Assembly (NCBI RefSeq): GCF_030649675.1 | Contig: NZ_JAUTDR010000003.1 | Coordinates: 124,001 to 188,000 of the forward strand | Length of the DNA stretch: 64,000 nt | Direction: 5' to 3' | DNA from: Haliea sp. E1-2-M8 | GTDB taxonomy: Bacteria > Pseudomonadota > Gammaproteobacteria > Pseudomonadales > Halieaceae | In this document: in pieces, positions 51,696-60,171 of the stretch | Layout: every line of letters starts with the position of its first letter | Numbering within the stretch: position 1 is the stretch's first letter | Program-made: the position numbers and the translations under genes | Notes under the pieces: generated by a model | Told to the model about the DNA's origin: nothing | Databases searched by the model: none | The model's input: the letters and a program-made list of their open reading frames with translations, nothing else

Positions 51696-52484
51696 ATGTT
51701 GCTTAATTCGGTCATTCTGGTGTTGCGCGAGGTGCTTGAAGCCGCGGTGCTGGTCAGTGTGCTGCTCGCCCTGGCGCACACCGTGCGCCTTCGCAACCAC
51801 TGGCTCTGGTACGCCCTGCCTCTGTCGGTGGTATGCGTGTTTGCCTATTCCTATTCCCTTGGCGCCCTTACCGAGGCGCTGGATGGCGCCGGCCAGGAAG
51901 TCACCAATGCCAGCCTGCAGGGAATGGTGTTTCTGCTGATCTTGCCCATTCTTTTTCTGTGTACCACGTTTCCACACTATGGCCAGCGCCGGCTCCTGGC
52001 AGCGCTCATGACCCTGGCGGTAACCTTCGCCATCGTTCGTGAGTGTGCCGAGATCCAGATTTACGTGCAGGCATTTGCTGCGGCTGGGGATCAGGCGCAG
52101 GCGGTGTGGGCGGGCAGCGCGCTGGGCGCGGGTATCGGGCTCAGTGCCGGGGTTCTGGTGTATGCCGCGCTGCGTGCGCTGGCACCCGTTGCATCGCGCC
52201 GCGCCTGCCTTGTGGCGCTGGGCCTGATTGGCGCCGGTATGGTGATGCAGGCCACGATGCTGCTGGAACAGGTCGACTGGCTCCCTTACCAGACGCCAAT
52301 GTGGGACAGCTCGCGGTTTATCAGTGAGCAATCGTTTCTCGGTGAATTGTTGTACGCGGTGCTGGGCTATGAGGCCACACCCGGGGCGCTGCAGGTAGCG
52401 CTGTATGGCGGCAGCCTGCTGCTTGCCTTGGGCGCCGTGGCGGCGGGTTGGAAATGGAGGATGTCTCGTGAAGCAATTGCCTAG
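51696..52484 (+). CDS. FTR1-family iron permease, divergent second motif
   Basis: A 262-residue membrane protein with about seven helices. The first iron-binding motif REVLEA (residues 11-16) matches the FTR1 REGLE motif. The second expected REGxE reads RECAE (from Arg115), keeping the Arg and Glu residues but changing the middle. FTR1 proteins take up ferric iron after oxidation of ferrous iron by a partner. No ferroxidase or peroxidase (EfeB) gene is here; the cupredoxin protein may be the partner. Confidence 0.85.
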   Translation: MLLNSVILVLREVLEAAVLVSVLLALAHTVRLRNHWLWYALPLSVVCVFAYSYSLGALTEALDGAGQEVTNASLQGMVFLLILPILFLCTTFPHYGQRRLLAALMTLAVTFAIVRECAEIQIYVQAFAAAGDQAQAVWAGSALGAGIGLSAGVLVYAALRALAPVASRRACLVALGLIGAGMVMQATMLLEQVDWLPYQTPMWDSSRFISEQSFLGELLYAVLGYEATPGALQVALYGGSLLLALGAVAAGWKWRMSREAIA

Positions 52485-53190
52485 ACTGGCGCAGGGCGTG
52501 GCACTCTGCTGCGTGCTGCTGCCGCTGCAGGGCCTGGCCGATGGCAGTGTCATCGACAAGATCTATCACCCTTACGTGAATCAGCTCGAGTGGGAACTGG
52601 AGTGGCGAGCGGTGCAGCAGCGCGATGACCCGGTCACCGGGGAGGCGCGCTACCAAACCCACAAACTCGGCCTTGGCCGGGCGGTTGCCGAGTATGTATT
52701 TGCGGAAATCTACCTGATCGGCGAGGCCAGCGCCGATCGCAGTCTGCAGGTGCGGGCCTGGGAGGCGGAAGTGCTGTGGCAGATGTCGGAGCAGGGGGAG
52801 TACCTGCTGGATTACGGCCTGCTCTTCGAATTGGAAAAAGCCCGCGACGATGACATTTGGGAATACGCAACCACGCTCCTGCTGGAGCGCGAGTTGGGCC
52901 GTTTCAGCGCCACGGCCAACCTGGGACTGGTCTACGAATGGGGCGACGATATTGCCGATGAACTGGAAACCACGGCCGCGCTGCAGGCCCGGTACCGACA
53001 TTCGCCCCTGCTGGAGCCGGCGCTCGAACTGTACCTGGGCGAGGACACCCGGGCGCTGGGCCCGGTCCTGCTGGGGATGACCCGCATCGGTGAGCGCCAG
53101 TCCCTGCGCTGGGAAGCGGGCGTGATCTGGGGGCTGGATCACAGCACGGCGGACTACAGCTTTCGCGCCCTGCTGGAATACGAGTTCTGA
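52468..53190 (+). CDS. Exported outer-membrane-like protein
   Basis: A 240-residue protein with a signal peptide (about 25 residues) and alternating patterns ending with an aromatic residue (LLEYEF), as for outer membrane beta-barrels. I cannot assign it to a family. GTG at 52468 with GGAGG seven bases upstream is chosen, overlapping the permease gene by 17 bases. It is the last gene of the operon and could move iron or the operon product across the outer membrane (inference). Confidence 0.7.
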   Translation: MKQLPRLAQGVALCCVLLPLQGLADGSVIDKIYHPYVNQLEWELEWRAVQQRDDPVTGEARYQTHKLGLGRAVAEYVFAEIYLIGEASADRSLQVRAWEAEVLWQMSEQGEYLLDYGLLFELEKARDDDIWEYATTLLLERELGRFSATANLGLVYEWGDDIADELETTAALQARYRHSPLLEPALELYLGEDTRALGPVLLGMTRIGERQSLRWEAGVIWGLDHSTADYSFRALLEYEF

Positions 53191-53210
53191 GCCTGCCGGG
53201 TCCGCTGTTG

Positions 53211-53810
53211 CTAGAAGGATGACCCCGGTTCACGCAGGAACGCGATTTCCTCCGCGCTGGACTCGCGCCCGAGGATGGCGTTGCGGTGGGGGAAGCGACC
53301 AAAACGCTCGATGATCGCCCGGTGGCGCAATGCGTAGTCGAGAAAGCCGTCGAAAGTATCCCGCTCGGTATCTGCTGCAGTGGCAGCCAGGTGCTGGAAC
53401 AGGGCGACGGCGCGGTGCTGGTGTTCCAGGTCTTCGGCGTGCTCCAGAGGCAGGTAGCAAAAGACGCGCTGGATGGGCCGCAGCTGCTGGTCCATGCCCC
53501 GGGCGAGACCCTCCAGGCACAGCGCCCTCGCCACCGGATCCAGGGCGAAGGCCCGGGGTGCATCGCGGTAGATATTGCGCGGAAACTGGTCGCAGAGAAT
53601 GATCAGCGCCAGCCAGCCCGGTGTCGAGCTGCGCCAGTGGTCCAGTTCTCCCGCTCCGGCGGCAATAACTTCGGGCTCGAACTGCTCGCGAATGGCGGCG
53701 TCGGTCTCTGTATTTTTTGCCCACCAAAGCTGTTGCTGACCCCTGGCGACGGCCGCGTCATCGTCGCTGTCGCCAAACCAGTAGTCGAGAATGGCGTCGA
53801 TACCGTTCAC
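53211..53810 (-). CDS. DUF924 family protein
   Basis: The 199-residue protein matches DUF924: ILDYWFG at the start, QLWWAKN, IILCDQFPRNIYRDAPRAF and RFGRFPHRNAILGRESSAEE near the end. These helical proteins resemble TPR-type folds and have no assigned activity. Its ATG overlaps the stop of the transglutaminase gene (ATGA), so both are expressed together. It converges on the large operon. Confidence 0.92.
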   Translation of the reverse strand: MNGIDAILDYWFGDSDDDAAVARGQQQLWWAKNTETDAAIREQFEPEVIAAGAGELDHWRSSTPGWLALIILCDQFPRNIYRDAPRAFALDPVARALCLEGLARGMDQQLRPIQRVFCYLPLEHAEDLEHQHRAVALFQHLAATAADTERDTFDGFLDYALRHRAIIERFGRFPHRNAILGRESSAEEIAFLREPGSSF

Positions 53811-54604
53811 TGCAGCAAACCGTTGCTGCGTTCAACGCGAATGTCGTGCACGGTCTGGGTTACGGGGGCGCCGAACTGATTGAAAATGGCCACGTCGGCG
53901 GCGTCGCGCCCATAGCCAACCACGATGTAGCCGCGCTCGCGTTTGACCTGGGTTGCATCGAAGGTGTACCAGCGGCCGCCAACGTAAACTTCAAACCAGG
54001 CGTGCATGTCCATGGGCTCAAGGTTATACAGGTAACCCACCACCATGCGCGCGGGAATGCTGAGGCTGCGACACAGGGCGATACCCAGGTGGGACAGGTC
54101 GCGACAGACCCCGGACTGGCGCAGGTTCACTTCCACCGCAGACTCGGGATATTCGCTGCTGCCGGGAAGATAGCGGATGCTGCGCCGCAGCCAGTCCTCG
54201 ATCGCCGCAACCTGGTCGTAGCCCAGCAGATGCCCCGCGGTGATCTCCCTGGCCATGTTGAAAAAACGATCGGACTCGCAGTAGCGGCTGGGCAGAATGT
54301 AGCTGAGTACTGAATCCGGCAGATCCTGTACCGGGACACAGGGCGCCCCGGGTGCGACATCAATCTTGTCCAGGGTCATGACTTCCGCGGCGGCATGGAT
54401 GCTGAACTCGCCCGGCGGAGCAATCAGACGCTGGCAGTAGTTGCCGTAGCCATCGGTGAACTCCGAAACCGGCACACTGGGGGAGATGCGGTATTCCTCG
54501 CGCGCGACCCATTGCTGGGGGCCGCGTCGGGGCCGCAGCATCAGCATGAAGGGGGTGGGCTCGATAATCTCGAAGGAGAGATCGCAACTGGTGTGGAACC
54601 ACAT
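53807..54604 (-). CDS. Transglutaminase-like protease family protein
   Basis: A 265-residue protein with the transglutaminase core: catalytic Cys in SGVCRDLSHLGIALCRSL, His in DMHAWFEVYV and Asp in TFDATQ. Bacterial members are usually cysteine proteases or amidases of unknown substrate. Start 54604 (MWFHTSCDL) is chosen at the onset of homology; a frame extension to 54640 exists. It has no signal peptide. Its stop overlaps the DUF924 start by four bases. Confidence 0.9.
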   Translation of the reverse strand: MWFHTSCDLSFEIIEPTPFMLMLRPRRGPQQWVAREEYRISPSVPVSEFTDGYGNYCQRLIAPPGEFSIHAAAEVMTLDKIDVAPGAPCVPVQDLPDSVLSYILPSRYCESDRFFNMAREITAGHLLGYDQVAAIEDWLRRSIRYLPGSSEYPESAVEVNLRQSGVCRDLSHLGIALCRSLSIPARMVVGYLYNLEPMDMHAWFEVYVGGRWYTFDATQVKRERGYIVVGYGRDAADVAIFNQFGAPVTQTVHDIRVERSNGLLQ

Positions 54605-54688
54605 GCCGGGAAACCGCCGCGTCTGAAGCTGAAAACCCACTGTAGCAAAACACGCCAGGATTTACGTCCTGTTTTCAGCGTGGCCGAA

Positions 54689-55867
54689 TCAGGGCGCGGC
54701 GACAACCGCGTCAAGGTAGTCCCCGTAGCCCGCAGCCTCCATTTCCTCCAGCGGAATAAAGCGCATGGCCGCGGAGTTCATGCAGTAGCGCAGCCCGGTA
54801 GGAGCAGGGCCGTCGTCGAACACATGGCCGAGGTGGGAATCGGCATGGCGACTGCGCACTTCCGTGCGGGTCATGAAAAACCTGCGCTCGCTTTTTTCCA
54901 CAACCATGCTGCTGTCAATGGGCCGGGTAAAGCTGGGCCAGCCGGTACCGGAGACATACTTGTCCCGGGAAGAAAACAATGGCTCCCCGGATACGATGTC
55001 GACGTAGATGCCCGCCCGCTTTTCGTCCCAGTAGGGATTGTTGAACGGCCGCTCGGTGCCGTCTTTGCGCGCCACTTCAAACTGTTCCCGGGTAAGCTGC
55101 TGCTTCAGCGTGGCATCATCAGGGCGGCTGAAAGTGGCGGGGTCAAAACCAGCGCCGTCGGCGGGGGTAGTGCTGCTGGTCTTTTCCATGGCGGCGGGCT
55201 CCGGGTTGAAGCGGGTGAAATCAAGAGTCTGCTCATTGCCCCAGACTTCGTCGATAAACTGGTAGCGTCCCGAGTTGAAGGTGTAGAACTTGTACCGCAG
55301 CGGATTTTCCTTGTAGTAGTCCTGGTGGTAATCCTCCGCCTCGTAGAAGGCGGTCAGCGGGCTGATTGCGATCACCACGGGCTTGTCATAGCGTCCGGAA
55401 GCGTCGAGGGCGGCTTTGGATGCCTCGGCGAGCTGCCTTTGTTCGTCATCGTGATAGAAGATCTCCGGGCGGTACTGGCGGCCGCGATCGACGAACTGGC
55501 CATCCGCGTCGGTCGGGTCCATAAAGCGCCAGAATCCCTCCAGCAGTCCCTCGTAGGTGATTTGCCGCGGGTCGTAGTACACCTGAACGGCCTCGGTGTG
55601 GCCGGTTCGCCCACCCGAAACTTGCTTGTAGGTGGGATTTTTTTCGCTGCCGCCGCTGTAGCCGGATACCGCCTCGACCACCCCGGGAATCTTCTCGAAG
55701 CCCTGCTCCACACACCAGAAGCAGCCTCCGGCAAAGGTTGCCACCGCCAGTCCGGATGTCTCCGGCGCGTAGCGGGAGCCGGCCTGCGCAGTTCCCCCCA
55801 CGGCAACCAGCAGGGCTGCCAGTGCCAGAGCGGCGAGCATGCCCGCCGTCGTCAGTTTTGCCATCAT
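54689..55867 (-). CDS. msrAB: Exported MsrA-MsrB fusion methionine sulfoxide reductase
   Basis: A 392-residue fusion with a signal peptide to about residue 29. MsrA (about 40-210) has the GCFWC active site; MsrB (about 240-385) has RYCMNSAA with the catalytic Cys. The four zinc-binding Cys of many MsrB proteins are absent, as in other fused or secreted forms. It repairs both methionine sulfoxide isomers in periplasmic proteins. An AGGAG site lies six bases before the first of two adjacent ATG codons. Confidence 0.95.
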   Translation of the reverse strand: MMAKLTTAGMLAALALAALLVAVGGTAQAGSRYAPETSGLAVATFAGGCFWCVEQGFEKIPGVVEAVSGYSGGSEKNPTYKQVSGGRTGHTEAVQVYYDPRQITYEGLLEGFWRFMDPTDADGQFVDRGRQYRPEIFYHDDEQRQLAEASKAALDASGRYDKPVVIAISPLTAFYEAEDYHQDYYKENPLRYKFYTFNSGRYQFIDEVWGNEQTLDFTRFNPEPAAMEKTSSTTPADGAGFDPATFSRPDDATLKQQLTREQFEVARKDGTERPFNNPYWDEKRAGIYVDIVSGEPLFSSRDKYVSGTGWPSFTRPIDSSMVVEKSERRFFMTRTEVRSRHADSHLGHVFDDGPAPTGLRYCMNSAAMRFIPLEEMEAAGYGDYLDAVVAAP

Positions 55868-55990
55868 TGCTTTCTCCTGAAGATGTGCCGTGTAGACGTC
55901 GAAGTCGCAGGCTCAGATTGTCCGACAGTGGCAGAGACCGAGAGTTCGGTCGTACCATGTAGAGGGCCGGTGCAACAAGAGGGGTGAACC

Positions 55991-57016
55991 ATGACAGTAT
56001 CTGCGCACAAGCTGCCTGACACCATGCGAGCCATGGTGCTGGAGCGCCCGGGCGAAGCGCTGGTTCTGCGCGAGCGGCCAGTACCTGTGCTGCAGGACAA
56101 GGGTCAGGTCCTGCTGCGGGTGCGGGCCTGCGGCGTCTGCCGCACCGACCTGCATCTGGTCGACGGTGAACTGCCCGATCCGCTGCTGCCAGTGATTCCC
56201 GGCCATCAGATCGTGGGGGAGGTGGTGGCGACGGGTGCAGGGGTGAGCCGGTTCCGGCGGGGCGACCGGGTTGGCGTGCCTTGGCTCGGTTTTACCGACG
56301 GCAGCTGCCGCTTCTGCCTGCGCGGCCAGGAAAATCTGTGTCCGGAGGCACGTTTCACCGGTTATACGCTGGATGGCGGCTATGCGGAATATGCCCTGGC
56401 AGATGCCCGCTATTGTTTTCCGCTGCCGGAGGCGGCGCAGGACCTGGCCCTGGCGCCCCTGCTATGCGCCGGCTTGATCGGCTACCGCACCTGGCGCCTG
56501 GCAGGCGGCACTCGCCCGCAACGGCTCGGCATTTACGGCTTTGGTGCCGCCGCCCACATCATCACCCAGGTCGCGGTATATCACGGCCAGGCCATCTACG
56601 CGTTTACCCGCGAGGGTGATAGCGAAGCCCAGGCATTCGCCCGCAGGCTCGGGGCGGTGTGGGCCGGCGGCAGCAACACCGAGCCGCCTGAGGTGCTGGA
56701 TGCGGCCATGGTGTTCGCGCCCGCGGGTGAGCTGATGGTGACGGCACTGGAGCATGTTGACCGCGGTGGCACGGTGGTCAGCGGCGGCATTCACATGAGC
56801 GATATCCCATCCTTCCCCTATCACCTGTTGTGGCAGGAACGCACCCTGACTTCCGTGGCCAACCTGACCCGGGCAGACGGCGAAGAGTTCCTGGCGCTGG
56901 CGGCCGCCATTCCGGTACATACCGAGGTCACCACCTACGCGCTGGAGGATGCCAACCAGGCCCTGGAGGATTTGCGCCAGGGCAGGTTTACCGGTGCCGC
57001 GGTGCTAGTGGTGTAA
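55991..57016 (+). CDS. Zinc-dependent alcohol dehydrogenase (TIGR02822-like), altered zinc site
   Basis: A 341-residue medium-chain dehydrogenase. The catalytic zinc site (GVCRTDLHLVDG, IPGHQIVG) is intact and GFGAAAHIITQVA is the NAD-binding region. The structural zinc loop reads DGSCRFCLRGQENLC: the first Cys of the usual CGxC is Asp. Segments such as RFTGYTLDGGYAEYALADARYCFPLP fit the adh_fam_2 group (shown here as a region). It probably oxidises a primary alcohol. It converges on the DUF853 gene with a gap of three bases. Confidence 0.88.
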   Translation: MTVSAHKLPDTMRAMVLERPGEALVLRERPVPVLQDKGQVLLRVRACGVCRTDLHLVDGELPDPLLPVIPGHQIVGEVVATGAGVSRFRRGDRVGVPWLGFTDGSCRFCLRGQENLCPEARFTGYTLDGGYAEYALADARYCFPLPEAAQDLALAPLLCAGLIGYRTWRLAGGTRPQRLGIYGFGAAAHIITQVAVYHGQAIYAFTREGDSEAQAFARRLGAVWAGGSNTEPPEVLDAAMVFAPAGELMVTALEHVDRGGTVVSGGIHMSDIPSFPYHLLWQERTLTSVANLTRADGEEFLALAAAIPVHTEVTTYALEDANQALEDLRQGRFTGAAVLVV

Positions 57017-57019
57017 GGG

Positions 57020-58483
57020 CTATTTCAGCAGCGACCCCAGCAGGCCGCGAAACAGTTTCCTGCCCAGATTGCTGCCGGCGGCGGAGCCCAGGCTGCGCGC
57101 CATGCTTTTGATGAAGGCTTCACTGGTGCTCTGGCGGTTGCTGCTGCGCTTGCTGCCGGCCCCGGCGCGCTTCCCCAGCGCCTCCTGGTCTTTGGCGGAC
57201 TGGCGGGCGGCGGTGCGCTCCAGCAGGATCTCGTGGGCTGACCTTGGGTCCACCGCGTCCCTGTACAGCCGCTGGTTGGGGTCGTGAGCGAGAATGGCGC
57301 TGCGCTCCTCCGCGGTGGCGGGCCCCATCCGGGAACTGGGAGGTCGCACCAGCACCCGCTGCACCGGCGCAGGTATGCCCTTGGCCTGCAGGGTGGAGAC
57401 CAGCGCTTCGCCGACGCCCATTTCCGTGATCGCGGTTACGGTGTCCAACTCAGGGTTTTCGCGGAAGGATTGGGCGGCGATCCGCACCGCCTTCTGCTCT
57501 TTCGGGGTATAGGCCCGGAGGGCGTGCTGGACCCGGTTGCCGAGCTGGGCCAGCACCGCGTCGGGGATATCGCCGGGGCTCTGGCTGATGAAATAGACGC
57601 CTACGCCCTTGGACCGGATCAGGCGCACGACCTGCTCGATCTTTTCCAGCAACGCCCTGGGCACGTCGCGGAACAGCAGGTGGGCCTCGTCGAAGAAAAA
57701 CACCAGGATCGGCTGCTCCGGGTCGCCGAGCTCCGGCAGTTCCTCGAACAGCTCCGACAGCAGCCAGAGCAGAAAAGTGGAATATACCCGGGGATTCTGG
57801 ATCAGGGTGTCGGCTGCCAGCAGATTGATCACGCCGCGGCCGTCGCGGGTGGTCTGCATGAAGTCTTTCAATTCCAGCGATGGCTCGCCGAAAAAGACCC
57901 GGCCGCCCTCGCGTTCCAGCATCAGCAGGCGCCGCAGAATGGCGTTGACCGACGCCCTGGCGACGCCAAAGCCCGGGCCCAGCTCGTCGCTGTGTTCGCC
58001 GACATATTCCAGTGTGGTGCGCAAGTCCGCCAGGTCCACCAGCAGCAAACCCTCGCTGTCGGCAAACTCGAACACCACGGTCATCACCCCTTCCTGAGTA
58101 TCATTCAGATCCAGCAGGCGCGACAGCAGCTGCGGCCCCATTTCGGTGACGGTGGTGCGTATCGGCGTCCCCAGTTTGCCGAAGAGGTCCCAGAAGGCGA
58201 CCGGAAAGCCGCGCTGCCGGTAGTTCTCCATGCCGATGAATTGGACCCGCTCAGCCACTTTCGGGTGCGGTGTGCCGGCTTGGCTGATGCCGGACAGGTC
58301 GCCCTTCACATCGGCCATGAACACCGGCACCCCGAGGTCGGAAAAACCCTCCGCCAGACACTGCAGGGTGACTGTCTTGCCGGTACCGGTGGCTCCGGCA
58401 ATCAGGCCGTGACGGTTGGCATAGCGGGGTAGCAGCGAAACCTGGCCGGCGGCGTTGCCGCCGATGAGAATATTGTCTGTCAT
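57020..58483 (-). CDS. DUF853/YjgR-like HerA-type ATPase
   Basis: A 487-residue P-loop ATPase of the HerA/FtsK superfamily (DUF853). The Walker A motif GATGTGKT lies near residue 31, Walker B is ILVFFFDEAHLLF and the arginine-rich end of the domain is followed by a basic low-complexity tail (KRAGAGSKRSSNRQS). The role is unknown; a DNA-processing or membrane task is assumed for the family. It lies ten bases from the convergent-side neighbour WS/DGAT gene on the same strand. Confidence 0.9.
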   Translation of the reverse strand: MTDNILIGGNAAGQVSLLPRYANRHGLIAGATGTGKTVTLQCLAEGFSDLGVPVFMADVKGDLSGISQAGTPHPKVAERVQFIGMENYRQRGFPVAFWDLFGKLGTPIRTTVTEMGPQLLSRLLDLNDTQEGVMTVVFEFADSEGLLLVDLADLRTTLEYVGEHSDELGPGFGVARASVNAILRRLLMLEREGGRVFFGEPSLELKDFMQTTRDGRGVINLLAADTLIQNPRVYSTFLLWLLSELFEELPELGDPEQPILVFFFDEAHLLFRDVPRALLEKIEQVVRLIRSKGVGVYFISQSPGDIPDAVLAQLGNRVQHALRAYTPKEQKAVRIAAQSFRENPELDTVTAITEMGVGEALVSTLQAKGIPAPVQRVLVRPPSSRMGPATAEERSAILAHDPNQRLYRDAVDPRSAHEILLERTAARQSAKDQEALGKRAGAGSKRSSNRQSTSEAFIKSMARSLGSAAGSNLGRKLFRGLLGSLLK

Positions 58484-58493
58484 TGCGCTGATG

Positions 58494-60092
58494 CTATCCC
58501 TTTTTCTTGTCTTTGCTGGCCAGCTTGGGTTTTACAGAAGCCCTGGCTTTGGTGCGCGCCCTGGGAGCTTTTGCTTTGGTTTTTGCTTTGGTTTTTGCTT
58601 GGGTTTTGGTCGCGGCGGTTTTCTTCCCGGCGGCTGCGGCAGGTGTCTTGCGGCGCGCGCGGGCCTTTCCGGCTGGAGCCACGTTGCGCGTCCCCGCGAG
58701 TTCCTCGAGTTCCTGCAGGGAGCTCTCCAGGTAGTCGATGATGCGCTGCACCTGGGGTACGGAGCGGCGGCAGGCGACAATCCCGAAATCCAGCTGCTTG
58801 CGGTAACTGACCAGGGTGATGTTCATCGCGAAGCCATCGAAGACTATCGATGCCGGATACATGCCTTCCAGGCTGGCGCCGTTCCAATACAGCTGTTCCC
58901 GTGGGCCGGGCACATTGGAGATTACGGTGCTGAAGGCGGGGAACCTGCCCGCCAGCCCCAGTGCCGAGCCCAACAGGGCGGGTACCTGGGTCACCTGCAT
59001 GAACAGGGTGGCCTCGCGGCTGGTCATGCTCCTGAGCAGGCCCTTGCCCGCAGCCATGGAAGCCTGGATTTTGCGCAACCGCTGTTCCGGATCGAAGATG
59101 TCCGTCGCCAGGTCGGCGGTGATGTACGCCACTGCGTTGGACGAATCGAGATCCGTTTCCTCGCGCAGGGAAACCGGCGCCATGGCCTTCAGGGAGTGGG
59201 GTGGGCGTTCATTCTGACTGGCAAGGTAGCGCCGCAGCGCGCCCGAGCACATCGCCAGGACAATATCATTCACCGTGGCATTGGTCGCCTTGCACACGCC
59301 CCGTACCCGCTCGAACTCGAAGGACTGGGCAACGAAGCGGCGTGCTCCGGTGACATTGGTGTTGATCGAGGTGTGCGGTACCTCATGCCAGGGGACCGAA
59401 AGATTGCCGCTGCGGCCAAAGAATGCGCCCCCGAACTGGCGGAAGGCACTGACCAGGTTGGCGGTGGTGTCGTATTGCTGGCGCAGCACCTCCATTACAT
59501 TCTTGAGTTCCTTGCCCCGGGGCTCCACCCGCGGCGCCCTCCGCGCCAGCTGCTGTTTTTTGTAGGCCTCGTAGGCGGCGAAAGACAGGGGAGAGTGTTT
59601 TGCCCTGGTGCGCGCGTTTCTGGAGTACATGGCGTTGACCATGTGCATCGCCGAGGCGCCATCAACCGCTGCGTGGTGCATCTTGCTGTAGAGTGCAAAC
59701 TGGTTGTTCTGCAGCCCCTCGATCAGGTGAATCTCCCACAGCGGCCGGTTGCGGTCGAGCAGGGTGCTGTGCAGGCGCGACACCAGCATGAACAGCTCCC
59801 GGTAGCGGCCGGGCTGGGGCAGGGCGGAGTGGCGGACGTGGTAGTCGATTTCCAGGTGACTGTCGTACTCCCAGTACAGCCGCAGTGGCCCGGCGCGGCC
59901 CGTAGTCACATATTCGCCGAAGGGCCGCCGGTATTCTTCCTGCACGCGCAGCACTGCCAGCACCTCCTGCAGGAACTGCCGCTGGTTCACCCCCTTGGGG
60001 AAGTTGAACAGGTGTAATCCGCCCACATGCATGGGGGTCTCGCGCTTTTCCATCATCAGGAAGCCGGCGTCGGCGAGGTTGACTGCGCGCAT
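58494..60092 (-). CDS. Wax ester synthase/diacylglycerol acyltransferase
   Basis: A 532-residue WS/DGAT enzyme that joins acyl-CoA to fatty alcohols or diacylglycerol, making storage wax esters or triacylglycerol. It starts with MHVGGLHLF, and the catalytic HHAAVDG motif lies near residue 140. A second conserved segment is NDIVLAMCSGALRRYL, and SNVPGP follows. The last 60 residues form a Lys/Ala/Thr-rich histone-like tail unusual for the family and underlain by a short DNA repeat. It precedes the DUF853 ATPase on the same strand. Confidence 0.94.
   Translation of the reverse strand: MRAVNLADAGFLMMEKRETPMHVGGLHLFNFPKGVNQRQFLQEVLAVLRVQEEYRRPFGEYVTTGRAGPLRLYWEYDSHLEIDYHVRHSALPQPGRYRELFMLVSRLHSTLLDRNRPLWEIHLIEGLQNNQFALYSKMHHAAVDGASAMHMVNAMYSRNARTRAKHSPLSFAAYEAYKKQQLARRAPRVEPRGKELKNVMEVLRQQYDTTANLVSAFRQFGGAFFGRSGNLSVPWHEVPHTSINTNVTGARRFVAQSFEFERVRGVCKATNATVNDIVLAMCSGALRRYLASQNERPPHSLKAMAPVSLREETDLDSSNAVAYITADLATDIFDPEQRLRKIQASMAAGKGLLRSMTSREATLFMQVTQVPALLGSALGLAGRFPAFSTVISNVPGPREQLYWNGASLEGMYPASIVFDGFAMNITLVSYRKQLDFGIVACRRSVPQVQRIIDYLESSLQELEELAGTRNVAPAGKARARRKTPAAAAGKKTAATKTQAKTKAKTKAKAPRARTKARASVKPKLASKDKKKG
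58569..58608. repeat. 12-bp tandem repeat coding the wax synthase tail
   Basis: About three copies of TTTTTGCTTTGG occur in tandem on the plus strand, encoding alternating Lys, Ala and Thr residues in the minus-strand gene. The array is slippage-prone, so tail length may vary between strains. Confidence 0.75.
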
Positions 60093-60171
60093 TGCTTTTA
60101 ACCCCTGTTATTGTAAGTTCGGATCAACGATAGACTGTAAAACCCCGCGGGGGAAGCCCCGGCTTGCCCTC

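Noticed and set aside
60093-60171. GC hairpin followed by four T on the minus strand after the CorA-like gene
   Set aside because: The stem is only four base pairs and the T-run is short, so I do not call a terminator.
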